DNA of 64,000 nucleotides from Cenococcum geophilum 1.58 (lineage: Eukaryota > Ascomycota > Dothideomycetes > Gloniales > Gloniaceae): assembly GCA_001692895.1 (NCBI GenBank), contig KV748192.1:2476688-2540687 (forward strand), in the 5' to 3' direction. Positions within the stretch are counted from its first letter, which is position 1; the number at the start of each line of letters is the position of its first letter. A program made the position numbers and the translations under genes. This document shows positions 1 to 12,864 of this stretch, piece after piece. Below the pieces are notes generated by a model. That model saw nothing but the letters and a program-made list of their open reading frames with translations, ran no database searches and was not told the DNA's origin.

Positions 1-1
1 A

Positions 2-1310
2 CCAGAGGGCTTTAAAATATGGCTATTAGGCAACCAAGGCTATGTTCTAGATTGGATGTTTTATACAAAAGGTGATAATAAAGGACCGGTGGATTTGGAT
101 AGATACTAGACAGAGAAGGAAGGCTTTTCAAAGACGCAGGCAGTAGTCCTCGATCTTTTAACTCAGGAAGATGAGACTAGGCAACGTCTCTATTAGCCGA
201 ATATACACACCGTCTGGCTAGATAACCTTTTCACTTCTGTTAAACTACTTCACCAACTTCGAGAGCTTGGAATTGGGGGCGCAGAAATAGTACGCACAAC
301 AAAGACAAAGCGTAAGGAACTAGATAAGGCTAAAGGTAATAGAAAGGGGCAGGAAAAAGGGCAGGAAGAAGGGCAGAAAAAGGGACAAGCTTAATTACCA
401 ATTAAGCAAATTAACCGATAGCTTACGGACCTAAAATTGATACACTAAAGCCAGATTAAATGGGGTATATTGTATGGAAGGCTTTCTAAAGACGGAACAG
501 TTATGGAGTTCGCCTAGAAGGACGCCAATATAGTCTTATTTATGAGTACTGTCAGCAATAGTTTGTTCTTAATTCAACTTTAAGGCTCTACGGTTAATAA
601 CGTCATACATCGCAGGTTTAAACTTCGTTAAACGAGAACGACGAAGACCTACTACCACCTCTAGCGGCGCCCAACAGACTCGCAAGGTATTCGGCGGTGC
701 GGCTACGAAGTGGTTACCTATACCGGAGTTCATTGACATGTATAATCGCTTTATAAAAGGCGTTAATACTGCTAACCAAATGCGATCCTATTACACCTCG
801 CTTAAGGTCCACCGGAAGACTTAGAAACCACTATTTTACTTTCTCCTTAATACAACCATTACCAATTGCTATAAGCTCTCCTCCTATACAACACGAGGCT
901 GGACAAATCACGCTGGCCATAAAGCCTTCCGTGAAGCTCTCGTCAACTCTCTATTTAAGAACTCTACCCGCGTACCTTAAAGTTACAAAACTTGCGTCCC
1001 TATGACCCAAATACAATGGCGCCTGGTGGTGGAACACGGATATAAGCCAGAAAAGATTAATAAGAAGGATGTCTCTTGCGCGGCATACGTAGAAGTAGGA
1101 AGGAAGTCTCAAATTAAGAGGCCTGGCGCCCGAAAGCCTCTATGCGAGCTATCACCAAATACTACAAAAAAGCCTCGTAATAGCGATGCGTGGAAGAGAC
1201 CTCGGAGGGCTCCAAGAACTAAATTCGGGTGTAGACTCTGTCGTATACCACTCTGCAGGACGGGCTCGTGTTGGCAGGAACACCTAGATCGACTCAACTC
1301 TAAAGAATAA
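2..1310 (+). pseudogene. Degenerate piggyBac-type transposase (3' part)
   Basis: Remains of a DDE_Tnp_1_7/piggyBac transposase that enters from beyond the left edge. From base 2 one frame gives VWLDNLFTS (about 209-238), followed by LLHQLRELGIGG and a Lys/Gln/Gly-rich stretch. After a frame change between about 560 and 690 the third frame gives YNRFIKGVNTANQMRSYY (about 738-801), the conserved piggyBac block, and a C-terminal cysteine cluster C-x2-C-x4-C-x4-C-x4-H (about 1229-1283). The in-frame stops at 107-109 and 194-196 are TAG where Gln (CAG) is expected, which fits RIP. With stops plus a frameshift it cannot make transposase. The last 102 codons (1002-1310) are open but are only the C-terminus. 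The family is recognised from motifs; no terminal repeat was identified. Confidence 0.8.
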
Positions 1311-2523
1311 GGGTCTATATATAAAATATACCAATATTTCAATCTATTTGTGGCTTCATTTAAGAACTCTGGTGATGCGGCAGAACGATTGACCGCCTAA
1401 ATATGCAACTTATTGATTGGTGCGCACGGGCCACAACTCTACGGACGTTATTATCAATGCAAGGGATAAGCGTAGCGTAGGTAAGTAAAGCTACTAAATA
1501 CGTAAATATTATAGGAGGAGAAGAAGAAGAAGAAGAAGAGAGCTCTATATTATAGAATTAGAATTATAGCAGGTATTATAGCACCGTTACGCGTAATATG
1601 CCTAGTTAGGGATTTGGCTAAAAGCTTGGCGTCTTAACGCGTATATAATACGCGTCTCCCTCTTATATATACCTTTTCTTCTTTTCCTTAGCTTAGTATC
1701 TTTATAATATAGCATTCGTTTAAGCTTCCTTAGAGGCATTTATTCAAGTCGTCATAGCGGGCCTTTATATATAAAATTAGAAGCCCTATATAAGCTAGGA
1801 ACTAAAGCTAGTATAAGAATAGAAGAGGGTTGGAAAATAGATTATCGAGGCGAAGATAAGGTCGAAGGCGCGCGACGGGCCCTCTATACTAACCTAGTAC
1901 TAACCTAGGCCTTAAAAACGCGTCCGAAAAGCAGGGGCCACCCCTAGGGGGAGGTAATATAGACGATATATGTCGCGGACCTTAGGGGACCGTCCGTAAC
2001 CCGAGGTTACGCCAAGCTTAACCCGGACCTCCGATACTTTACAATACCGCACAAATGAATGGATGAAGCGGCGGGAGGTCATGACGATCCCTTCCCACAC
2101 TGGTTTGCGTCCAAACATATCGATAAGGGTTTGGCCAATCAAAGGCTCTCGCTCGACTGAGAGCTTGGCGTGAATACTAATGTTCACAGGCTTGGCGCCA
2201 AGCTGTGGACGTCAGTGTGGAAAGGGATAGCAGGTAGAAGCATAGATGTTCGAATATTGTGATAAAGAGAATCTAGACTATAAACGATGCCCTTGGTATT
2301 ACGATACGCTCGGCCGAGCAAACCGTATCGTATTCAAGACTGTAATCCCTACCCTACAGCGGCGCAGGATTCTGCTAAGCCACTAATCTCGCCACGTCTG
2401 ACGATTGCCGCAGTGTTGAATCCCCACATCTGCACCCATTACTATCCTACTATTACTTCTCTCATACTGCTCTTCATGCAAAGGCGCAAGCTAACCTAGC
2501 TAGCGACTGTTTACAATGCCATT
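1311..2523. other. Intergenic region with GAA microsatellite and palindrome
   Basis: No gene seen. A purine run of GAA repeats lies at about 1514-1540. From 1540 to 1900 the sequence is AT-rich and looks repeat-derived, continuing the transposon remnant. A perfect 14-bp palindrome, GCTTGGCGCCAAGC, lies at 2190-2203, with further copies of its GCTTGGCG half at about 2163 and CGCCAAGC at about 2009. It is about 320 bases upstream of the exchanger start and could be a regulatory site or chance. Confidence 0.4.
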
Positions 2524-5500
2524 ATGACCTCAACCTCACCAACTGGACCTGCCTTGCGCTGGCCGCCCAGCATCTCCGCCTACCCCCGTCATCAACCACG
2601 CAAGTACTCTGCGCGACCTTTTGTACTCACGATAGCCGTTATTCTTACGATTGCTCTGTTGAGCTTTATCCCTAATGACGAGGCCCACTGGTCAGAGCGC
2701 TCTTACTACCGCGTACTCCAACGAAGAGATCTCTCGCCGTACGCGGCGAACAATGAAGAAGTATGGCGACCTCTATAATATTATATGATGCTAACATATA
2801 TTGCTCCAGTGCCGCCTCGTTCACCATGCTCCCGACAAATGCGCCTTTGTACGAACCAATTGTCCCGATGAAGAAGCCGGCCTATTCTCCTATCTTACAC
2901 TATATTACTGCCGACTTCAACACGTAAAACCCATCGCATTCGCTATCCTAGTATTATGGCTAGCTCTGCTCTTCAGCACAATTGGCATAGCTTCAAGTGA
3001 TTTCTTCTGTGTCAACCTTAGCACTATCGCAAATCTTCTCGGCATGAGCGAGAGCATGGCAGGTGTTACATTTCTGGCGTTTGGAAATGGAAGTCCAGAT
3101 GTGTTTTCCACATTTGCTGCTATGAGCACGAATAGCGGGAGTCTTGCTGTTGGAGAATTAATGGGCGCCGCTGGGTTCATTACTGCAGTTGTCGCGGGAT
3201 CTATGGCTCTAGTTCGGCCATTCAAGGTTGCACGAAGGAGCTTTATTAGAGATGTTGGGTTCTTTATTGTTGCAGCAAGCTTTAGCATGGTTTTCCTATG
3301 GGACGGGAAATTATATCTTTGGGAGTGTGCGACCATGGTGGGTTTCTACATTTTTTACGTGGTAACTGTCATGGTTTGGCATTGGTGGCTTGGAAGAAGG
3401 AGGTGGCGACGTCAAAGAACCGCCACAATAAGAAGTCACTATGTTTTACCTGGTGGTGATGAAGAGGAGGTGAATGAAGAATACCATGATGAGGATGATG
3501 GCTCATCTAGAGGTGGTCGTACTCCTCTGAGGGGCTTGTCAGCAGACGATATTTTTGCTTTGGAGCGGGCAGGGGATGGAGGCCTCTTAGACCTTGATGA
3601 AGATGAGGAAGAAGAAGCGCGAGAACGATGGCTGGGGGAGTTGAGTAGCAATATGCGGTTGAGTAGGCCTCGCACGGGGGAGCGCCGAAATACGCAGACA
3701 CCTATTCGCCCAAGTCTGGTTGGTGCGTTGGAGTTTCGAGCTGTCCTGGCGTCCCTGAAGAAGTCGAGAAACATACAATCCATCCCTATCAACCTTCGCC
3801 GTTATTCTGATGACCCCACCTTCACCACCGCTCAGCAACAAGACCTCCTATCCAGAGTGTCAGATTCTATACCTCGGCCGCCGAACGATGTGAGACCTGG
3901 GCACTCCAACGACCCAATTTCTGTGTCCAGGCCGAATTTGGATGTGAGGAGAGCTGGCGCTAATCGGGCTAGGGCTGTGTCTGCCAACGACGCAGATGAC
4001 ATGCGTCTTGATCCGCGGACTCTGCAGAAGGGTGCAGTGCCGAGCATTGATCTTTTAGGTCCGTTGACTGAAGACAATGCTAGTATACACAAACCTGCTG
4101 ATCAAATTCCTCCCTCACCGAGCTTTTCTCTCTCACCGCCGCCATCTGAAAATGGATCAGAGGCGACCAGCCTGGGACCGCCACGGATAAGGCTACCATC
4201 GCCGAATAGGCTGGCTCCGCCTGAACCCGGCATTCCCGGGACCCAATCGGTTCGTCAGGCAGTAACAGGCTCCTCGCACTTGAGAACCCCATTTTTGGAC
4301 GACTCGTCCCACTCTGGCTCGCACTCGTACCCAAAACTCGCTATCCCAGGAACATCACCACCATCCCCATTCCCTGCTTTTACAGACTTTCCTGTCCGGG
4401 CGAGAAGCTCTTCAAGAGCACCCAGTCTACGGCTGCCGCCACCAAGCGCATCTCCAGAGTCATTGTACCACCCTGAAAATTTTGGGGTGTCTGACCAAAA
4501 CGAAAAGCCATTGAGATGGTGGCCCTATAAAATTCTTCCACCACCACGAACACTCATTTCCACGCTGTTCCCTACGCTGTATAGCTGGCACGATAAGAAT
4601 ATCTGGGAAAAGTTTTTGGGTATTATTGCTGCTCCAAGCGTGTTTTTGCTTACCATCACTTTGCCCGTCATTGAGACGCAGAGGGGTGAGACTGAAGGAA
4701 TGGATGAAATTCCGAGTCTTAGTATTCCGGGATCGTTGACTCCAATCGAAAACAACTCTACTTGGCGACAACGAAGTACAATCACTATACTCGAGCCGGA
4801 AAGCCCAGCTACAGAGGATTCTAATAAGGGTTTACAGGGGGTTCATAATTTTAATTCTGTAGGAGGCATAGGATTGTCTGGGCACGATGACCCAATGACA
4901 TCTACACCTTTGACGGAGCAGCATCATCAGAATCTTCACCGGCCTGACCTGATGATACTCTCCCCAACAAGTCCTCGAATCCTTCAGTCTCCCGAACAGA
5001 TTCCCACGGACCGGAATACATCGCCCGAAATAAAAGAGTGGAACCGTTGGCTTGTAATTCTGCAGGCTTTCACCGCGCCCTACTTCATAGTGCTCATTGT
5101 CTGGGCCAATACGTCTATTGATACGCCCTCTGCTCTAGTTAAGCCTACACTCTACTCTGTTGTCGTTTCGCTGTGCATCCTTCTACTTCTTCTTTCTACT
5201 ACAACACCGACTCGACCACCACGCTGGAGGGTTCTTCTCTGCTTTGTAGGTTTCGTTGTAAGCATCTCATGGATTAGCAGTATCGCGAACGAAGTTGTTG
5301 GTGTCCTAAAGACACTAGGTGTGGTTCTTAATATGAGCGACGCCATCCTTGGACTTACTATCTTTGCTGTCGGCAACTCGCTGGGAGATCTTGTTGCTGA
5401 CATTACTGTGGCACGCCTCGGGTTTCCAGTGATGGCGCTCTCGGCATGCTTTGGCGGGCCCATGCTGAATATTCTGCTGGGAATAGGGGTTAGTGGGTGC

Positions 5501-5770
5501 TATATGACAATTAAAGGAGGAAGGCAGCGTCAGGAGAAGCATCCGGATCGTCCCATGAAGTTCAAGCCATACCACGTGGAAGTTAGTACGACGCTGGTCA
5601 TTTCAGGAGCGACGTTGCTGGTTACGCTGGTCGGCCTTTTGGTGGCAGTGCCTTTAAGGAAATGGAGAATGGACAAAATGATTGGGTGGGGCTTAGTGGT
5701 GTTGTGGTCTGTTAGCACTCTTGGAAACGTCATAGTGGAGGTTGGTGCCTGGGGTAGAAACGTAAATTAA
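2524..5770 (+). CDS. Sodium/calcium (cation/Ca2+) exchanger, NCLX/YDL206W type
   Basis: Two exons, 2524-2760 and 2810-5770, give 1,065 aa. The 49-nt intron has GTATGG, a GCTAAC branch point and CAG. Splicing restores CRLVH and the NCPDEEAGLFSYLTLYYC block seen in fungal exchangers just after the first membrane segment. The two alpha repeats of the Na_Ca_ex family are clear: GNGSPDVFS (residues about 171-179) and GNSLGDLVAD (about 934-943), each within a cluster of hydrophobic segments. A long Ser/Pro-rich, acidic loop (about residues 280-620) separates them. The protein should exchange Ca2+ for a monovalent cation across an internal membrane; the motifs resemble the mitochondrial NCLX/SLC8B1 and yeast YDL206W group, but the membrane is not decided by sequence. 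The ATG at 2524 precedes a likely membrane helix at residues 33-50. Family assignment is firm, ion specificity is not. Confidence 0.9.
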
Positions 5771-7855
5771 GGGATCAATAGTAGCATCTGGTATCGTGAC
5801 GCGGGCGTAAGCCGTTAAGCAACCAATCTGCAGCACTGGCGTTGGGGTTGTTATTGTTCTGGAAAGTTTGGATACCCCATTTTGAGGTGTTGGGTGGCTT
5901 GTGTTCATACTGTCCTGAACCAGTAAAGCCTAGTTAGTACACAGCCTTATGTAGGGAAATGGTGTATGAGTTGTACGCATGTTGGCTGGGCTGCACCTTA
6001 GCAGCCCCAACACCTGCAGGGTGGCGAAGCTTCTGGTCTTTGGGTGAATATATGCCACACACGTGTTCCCATCTGCTAAAAAGATCGTCCCGCCTCGACC
6101 TCAACATTCATTTGAGGGCGTTTGGATGTGCTCCCAGCATATCGGGCAAGCAGGTCGATATTGGGCGTCGAATGTTGGGCTGCATGAGCTGCCTGCCATC
6201 TGCGGGACGCCTTGAAGAGCCTCGATACAGGATGACGAAGGGCCCAGGAGAGAGGGAAAGTATGGGCCTGTCAGGAAGATTGGGGCTTTTAGCGGCCTGC
6301 AGGTGGGACCCACTCGCAATGGAAGCGTTGACAGCTTGCCACGTAGTAGGGGGTAAATTTTTTGCAGCCCGAAACTGACGGAGATCCGAAAATAGCTTGA
6401 ATGGATGACTCTGAGGTTCGCCCTGGAAGCGATGAGAAGGCAATAAAGAGAGCGCGAGAGATGTAGAGAGACGGTCGTGTTATTCACTTCGTTCTGCCCC
6501 GACTGCCCTCGACTTCACCCGCTCGTCCCAGCCAGCACGTCACGTACGTGTTGCATCTGCAAAGCCACGCTAGTACCCCTTCAGCAGCCCATATGTCGCA
6601 CCAAGGACAGACTCATTCCCGTATTAGAGAGAAACATTGTTGGAGAACTCGTCGGAAGACCTGAAGCCTCTATTATTGCCGTTGCGTTGCGCAGCAACAC
6701 CCTCCGCCTCACATAAGCCCTTCCATGCCCGTTGGAATTTTCCAACCCTCAAACATCCAGCAGTCTCCGGTCGCAGTTCTGCGCTGGACTTCTTTGTTGT
6801 AGTGTCTGCTCACCGGAAAGATCAACTGGCGAATTGGTACGTGTCATCCTCTCCCGCTTGTTTCAGCGTGCTCTGCAGCCAATGCGCCCGTAGTGCCCAG
6901 CAGCGCTTGCATGAAGGCATGAAGCTCATTGTCATTTACAAAGCAGCAGTTTCCATCACGACACTCCCGCCCCCAAGCCCACCGCACTTTCCAAGTTTCA
7001 GGCACTCATAATTATCTTTCGCCCCTTGCCTTGTGCCCTTGCCTCGCGCCTTGCCCAGCACCTTAGCACCTGAAGCACCTTAGCACCTGAAGTACCCTCG
7101 CCTCCTAACATACCCACTCCACCCACCCTCAGCACTGTCCTGTCGCGTCTATCCGGCCCCTAGCAACCCCACCAGCCCACAACCTTCCGGCCCAAGCGAC
7201 CAGGAACATATCGCTTCGCGCTTCGCTCCTCCAACTCGGATAGAAATCTGGCTGGTTATCGATTGGGGTCCTCCTTTAACCCTCATCTATCCTCTTGTGT
7301 TGATCCTTCTCCCAACTGCGCCCCGCTGTCATCGGCCTCCGGGACGCTCCTCATCATCAATCACCCGCAACATATTACGACTAACTCTCCTCATACACAC
7401 ACGGTTGTTGGGGTTTTTGGTGTGGATTAGCAAGCGACCTCTTCTTGCTTCACCTTTCGAGACGCCAGACGGCCCCGCGCCCAGTCAGCTTCAGCCCTAT
7501 CGTCACGCATTTTACCGCCTGGCCCCCTTATCCACTACGCTCTGCGACTCATCAAATCCGGTTGCCATCCCTTCTCCCTTCCTTCCCCCGCTTCGCAGCT
7601 GCATCGCCACCCCAAGCTGCAGCGCACACAACATCTTTCCTTGTTTACAGCCCATTTCTCTCTGGAATTCAAACGCTCGGAGCTAGAAACATCTGTTACC
7701 AGCAGCAACCAACCCTGTCAACTCTAGTTCCGGCGCCAGGTTCAGCCTAAAGACGTCAAGTCCATCTCTCTCATCTCATCCCAAGGTTATCGTAGCTCGA
7801 CCGTTCTCTGGTAGAAAGGTCTCGAGTACGGTAATTCCTTGAAGGACTTAGCCCC
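5771..7855. other. Intergenic region and likely long 5' leader of the ULD gene
   Basis: No supported gene. From about 7020 the strand becomes strongly C/T-rich, typical of fungal promoter/5' UTR sequence before the start at 7856, and it contains several short upstream ATG frames. A 17-bp direct tandem repeat (ACCTTAGCACCTGAAGC and its near copy) lies at 7060-7076 and 7077-7093, preceded by repeated CCTTGCC words at 7023-7056. Confidence 0.4.
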
Positions 7856-10524
7856 ATGCCGTTAGTCATTGCTCTTCCTCATCGTCGCCCTGTTTCTCGT
7901 CGGTCGCTTTCGCGTCGCCCTGTTCAGCGTCGCGCTGCTTCCACTTCATCTCGCGCTAGCGTCCCGCCGAGTTACATCACATCCGCAATGGATGAAGGCG
8001 ATACTAACGTCATGCTTTCTTTTAGGAGAAACATCACAGTCGACGACTCGACGGGCTCGGAACACATCTCCATTTCTGACGAAGAAGAGTCCTCCGGCGT
8101 CCAGGTCCCGTCACATTCTACTGGCAGTCACGACGACGAATACACGGATTCCGCGGAGGAGGAAGAAGAAGACGAAGAAGAAGAAGAGTGGGACTATATA
8201 GAAGCCGAAATTGAACCCTCTGACTCTGCGTCGAGACCGCGTGTCCAGACAAAGCACAGGTCAATCCCACCTCCCGCGCCCCGCCCGGCGCCCATTCGAC
8301 GCAAGTCTTCGCATCGCGTTCCTGTGCGCGAAGCACCACCCCACCACAGATCGCCATCACCCAGTCGGCATAGGAGAGAACGAGAACCGAGGCAACGTCG
8401 ACGGCGGCCAGAGTCCGTCCATTCCGACAGCCTGGACGAACACGACGATTATCCGGGCTACGCCCGTGGTCCACCCCCACACCACCCTCACCCAACCCAA
8501 CAATGGGCCCACGTACCACACCAGCCACCTGCAAGTGGATACGCACCCAGCGTCCTATCTGTTCCACCCTACAATCCCTTCACTGGCGGAATGCCAGCAC
8601 CGAGTAATCAACTAGTGCCTTTCTCTGGTGCTGACCCTTATGGGTATTCGCAAAACCCATTCTCGCCGCCGCTAGGCCCTGGGGGAAATCCATTCTCACC
8701 TTCCTCGGCAACCAATGCAGGCGGGTACTTCGGTCCAGAAGGTCACCGACCAGGCAGGTCTCGAAATCCGATGCCGCCTGGACCGCCTGGACCTCCTGGA
8801 CCGCCTGGTGCTGAAGTGATGCCTTATAACGCTAACGGCTATAATGCTAATGGCTATAATGCTGGCGGCTATTATCCATACGGCGCACCGCCATATGGTG
8901 TGCCCCCAATGTACTACTTTCAACCGCCTCCAGCTCACACCCCAACTCCTCCCCCACCAAAGAGACCCACGCCTGGTCCTCAAACAGACCCACCTCCTCC
9001 ACCGCCACCGCCACCACCTCCACCTCCACCTCCACCTCCACCGCCGCCGCCGCCGCCGCCTCCTCCTCCTCCTCCGCCTCCTCCGCCTCCGCCTCCGCCA
9101 CCTCCACCGGACACTAGGAAGGAAGAGGAAGATGCTAGACTCAAGAAAATAGAGAGAATGCTTCTTGGTCAACGTGATGAGGAAGACAAGAAGCAGGAAG
9201 ATGCGCGATTTGCCAAATTGGAGCAGATTCTTCTCGATCAACAAGAGGCGCGCGTCAGAAAGGAAGAGGATAAGAAGAGAGCTACTCAGGAAGCAGCGAT
9301 GAAGGCAGCCGAAGCCAAGAAAAAAGGAGATGAGGACAAGCTAGCCAAGCTCGAAAAACTTATTCTTGCTCAAAAGGACGAACAACTTAAACGGGAGGCA
9401 GCAACCGAGGCGGCACGCGCCGCAGAAAAGGCTGAGGCCGAATCGAAAGCGGCTAAAGAAGCTGCGGAAAAGCAGGCGGCCTCGGAGGCTGCGGCAAAAC
9501 TTCTTGCGGCCGCCAAGAAAGCTAGGGAAGAGGCAGAAGCTAAAGCTGCAAAGGAAGCCGAGCAGACTAAGGCGGCTCATGATCAGGCGCTCGCGGAGGC
9601 CAAAGCTGCCGCCGAAGAATTGGAGAAGGCGAGAAAGGCTGCAGAAGATGAGGCCAAGGCGGCAAAAAAGCGTGCAGAAGAGGAGGCAGAGAGAAATAAA
9701 CCTAAGCCAGATGAGGTGAAGGCACCAATTAAGTTCAAGGACGCAGTTGGCCGCAAGTTTAGCTTCCCTTGGCACCTATGCAAGTCTTGGAAGGTACGAT
9801 ATGAGCCACTTCGGTATACCTTTAGCTATAAGAAAAAACTAACTCGGTTGTATAGGGAATGGAAGAGCTGATCAAGCAAGCCTTCCTCCACGTCGATATT
9901 ATCGGCCCACATGTTCATGATGGACACTATGATCTCGTTGGACCAGACGGCGAAATCATTCTCCCACAGGTATGGGAAACCATGGTCCAGCCCGATTGGG
10001 CGATCACGATGCATATGTGGCCAATGCCAGAACCGCCGCCGCCACCACCACCACCACCACCTCCTCCTCCAGAACCTCTTCAGGAACAATATCCGCCTCT
10101 CCCACCAATGCTGGATCCACACATGGTAATCGTCCCCCCTCATCCGGGCAAGAAGACGAAGAAAAGCAAGAAGATTACGGCGCATCATGGGCAACCTCCG
10201 CCGCCGCCTATGATGATGGGTGCTCCTCCGCCTCCTCCGCCTCCTCCGCCTCCCCCACCACCACCACCTCCACCTCCACCTCCACCAGTGGATGTTATGA
10301 TGGCGCCACCGCCTCCGCCAACTCATCCTGGACATGGTATGGTGGTTGTAGAACATCACGCGCCCAGGAGAAAGAAGGAGCAGCCAATCTCACCATTTTT
10401 ACGATGGACGGCTGGCGGAGCTTCGCGGAGTCAGTCTTTAAAAGGGGTAAAAAAACCTGAGAGCTATAGCTCGACTGCTTCATCAACTTCCTCCAATGAG
10501 GAGGGCGGTTGCATTATTATGTGA
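7856..10524 (+). CDS. Polyproline, coiled-coil, ubiquitin-like-domain protein with C-terminal CaaX box
   Basis: Exons 7856-9793 and 9856-10524 give 868 aa. The 62-nt intron (GTACGA, ACTAAC, TAG) joins CKSWK to GMEELIKQAF, as in a fungal ubiquitin-like-domain (ULD) family. In order: an acidic, disordered N-terminus; a collagen-like PPGPPGPPG patch (about residue 305); an NGYNANGYN repeat; 40 uninterrupted prolines (8990-9109, residues 379-418); a charged, Ala/Lys/Glu-rich coiled coil (about 420-625); the ULD (about 630-705, with FKDAVGRKFSFPWHLC and GPDGEIILPQVWE); further proline runs; and a tail ending GGCIIM. CIIM fits a CaaX prenylation signal with Met last (farnesyl type), which suggests membrane anchoring. 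I know of no established molecular role. A second in-frame ATG at 7988 could be the real start, since the residues before it are basic and low in complexity. Confidence 0.8.
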
Positions 10525-12017
10525 AAGGAGAAATTGACACTAGAGCATTGAGAACTCCAGCTAGGATTGTCCATGAAACTTTGGTTATGACGAGGAAGAA
10601 GTTGCTCGATCAAGAAGAGATGAGATAAGACATTTTGCAGTTGCAAATTGAGCAGGTGTGGTCAATTTGGATTACTGGGAGGCATCACCGTGTTCGGGCG
10701 GAGATCTCTTAATTTTTTCGGGCTTTTCGTCGCTTTCGACGAATTATCCCACACTTGGTCCGGTTTCGTGGCTCTTCTTTTCTCGCCTTCACTGGGTTGA
10801 CACCTTTTTCTATACCTGTGGCCTTCCTGGGACAATCTTTACTGGATTTTTGCGCTCTTCGTTAGCAATTCCTTTTTGACCACGATGATGCATTATAATG
10901 TTGAAGCGGTTGGGAAGCTTTCAGGGGGCATGGTTTTTCTCCCGCGACTGCGCGGGTCTTTCATGCCTCGGGGATTTTAGTGAGGAGGTGGATGGTGCTT
11001 TGGTTGGTGTGATACGTTTTCTCTTTGCATGTTGGCTCACCTATTATTCCCCTTTTTGCACTTGGTTTTAGTATGTTTGTTTTCCAGCTTTACTGGAAGC
11101 AATCTGAGGATTTTCCTCTTTTATTGTCATTCGCGTTTGGATTTTGACTTTGGTCCACCTTTACCCCTTCATTCCCTTCAAACAGGCTGGGAACTCTGGA
11201 AATCTCTGGTCCCATTTGGCTCCCATTGGTCCCCGGCTTCACCGGAGTCTGAGCTGGTACAGGTCTTTATTTTGGGATCCTTCAAAAGTTTAGATACCAT
11301 TAAGTGCATTGAAGCGGGGGCTAGCAGGCTTGGGAAAGGCGTGGGTGGGGTTGTTTTGACTGGATTGAAGTCTGCTTACATACGCTCTGCATGGCGTTCG
11401 GGGTTCATAACCCTCCTCCCTTTTGTGCTTGTGCGGGATTTTGGTTGAATGGATGAATAGGACGGAGTATATGTTGCGGGAAAGAGATGAAGAGATGAGT
11501 ATGAGGATTGGCGTGTCGTTTTAGGATTTCTTTCTGGCAGGTTGCAGTCTCCTTTGCTACTAATATGAACGATATCCAAATCATTCAGAACCAAATATAT
11601 AAAAAAAATTGTTAACATATATGCTTGTCCGCTTGCTCGCCTGTCCACTTGGTTACGCTTTGCAGGTTCTCTCACGTTCCGGGCGCAGGCTACGTCACAG
11701 CTAAGCGCCATGCTCCCTTCACGCACTTGCTCGAAACAAAGAAATCCAAAACAAGGCCAACATCCTTGACCACCATTGCGTTCATTGGGCTAATCACTAG
11801 GAATATAGCGTTGTGAACGTAAATATCATAAAACTGAGCTTCTTTAATGTTTTTGTTCCAAACTCGAGGCAATTCACTGGTCTTGACCTCTCCTAACGCT
11901 TTGCTCTCGACCCTCGCAGCCTGATATGCAACTAGCTCTACATCGTAGCCTTCCCCTACCCCTCTCTACTTTCCCTCTCTACTTTCCCTCTGAAATCCCT
12001 TCAAGTAGCTTCTCATC
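10525..12017. other. Intergenic region, no gene seen
   Basis: About 1.5 kb without a supported gene. The first part is T/G-rich and probably includes the 3' UTR of the ULD gene. A C/T-rich run with a near-perfect duplicated CTCTACTTTCCCTCT (11963-11991) sits just before the CAP gene and looks like its promoter/leader. Confidence 0.4.
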
Positions 12018-12864
12018 ATGTCCTCTATATTCTCAGTTCTCTTAATACTACTCCCACTGTTCTCTTCCCTACTGTCCTCCGTTGATGCCACATCCGCCGC
12101 TACTGTAACAGTTTCCGCGCCCGTCTCTACATCTACCGAGTATACGGATACAACAGATTTTAAGAACGCGGTTTTAAACGGCACGAACACGTACCGTGCT
12201 CAGCATAACGCAACTGCAGTGACATGGAATCAGAGCTTAGCGGATTACGCGGAGAAGTGGGGGAACGCATGTATATTCAAGCATTCCGTGAGTGTTTTCA
12301 CCAAACCGAAGAACCCAGCTAGCTAGCCTGTTGAAGTGCAAAACCAGAGCTGCGCATGAGCTTTGAGTGTCCCCAACTCTCTCTCTCTTCCCAAACATTG
12401 CAGGCCAAAGCGTCAGATTCCAGCGTTACCACTGACAATACAATGCCCAGGGTGGACCGTACGGTGAAAACCTCGCTTCCGGATATCCCAACGCAACCGC
12501 TGCCGTCGCCGCCTGGGGCGACGAGCGCACCCACTACGACTTCGCCGCCGCCCAATTCTCCGAAACCACTGGGCATTTCACTCAGCTGGTCTGGAAATCA
12601 ACCACGTCAACCGGATGCTCTGCGACAAACTGCGAGGGCAAAGGGGATGGCAGTGCACCCGGCTGGTTTGTGGTCTGCGAATATCACCCGCCGGGGAATG
12701 TGATTGGAGGGTTTAAGCAGAATGTGCAAAGTCAGGTGAAGGAGCAGGGAGGAGACTGTCCACAGGGCGCCGTCTGTGCAGCTGCGGGAACGGTAAGGGC
12801 CGATGTGCTGGGGAGGTGGTGGTGGTTTGGTATTTGGGCAGTCGTTGGCTTACTTTTGCTCTAA
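12018..12864 (+). CDS. Secreted CAP/SCP (PR-1-like) protein
   Basis: Exons 12018-12287 and 12451-12864 give 227 aa. The 163-nt intron (GTGAGT, CTGAC, CAG) joins CIFKHS to GGPYGENLASG, restoring the CAP fold. An N-terminal hydrophobic stretch (residues about 4-22, with SVDA near the end) looks like a signal peptide. The family marks are GENL, GHFTQLVWKST (CAP1 signature) and VVCEYHPPGNVIG (CAP2 signature), and the cavity His/Glu set appears present (KHS, GENL, GHF). The C-terminus ends in a hydrophobic run WWWFGIWAVVGLLLL, unusual for a freely secreted CAP protein; it suggests a GPI-anchor signal or a tail anchor. Fungal CAP proteins (Pry type) bind sterols or act in export and host interaction, but the specific role here is unknown. 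Several N-x-S/T sites lie in the N-terminal half. Confidence 0.88.

Noticed and set aside
2287-2499. Small frame upstream of the exchanger as its first exon
   Set aside because: No donor/acceptor pair joins it in frame, and the ATG at 2524 already gives a complete, family-like N-terminus.
8696-9244. Arg/Trp-rich antisense frame opposite the polyproline tract
   Set aside because: Reverse complement of proline codons gives Arg/Trp/Gly; a shadow of the real gene.
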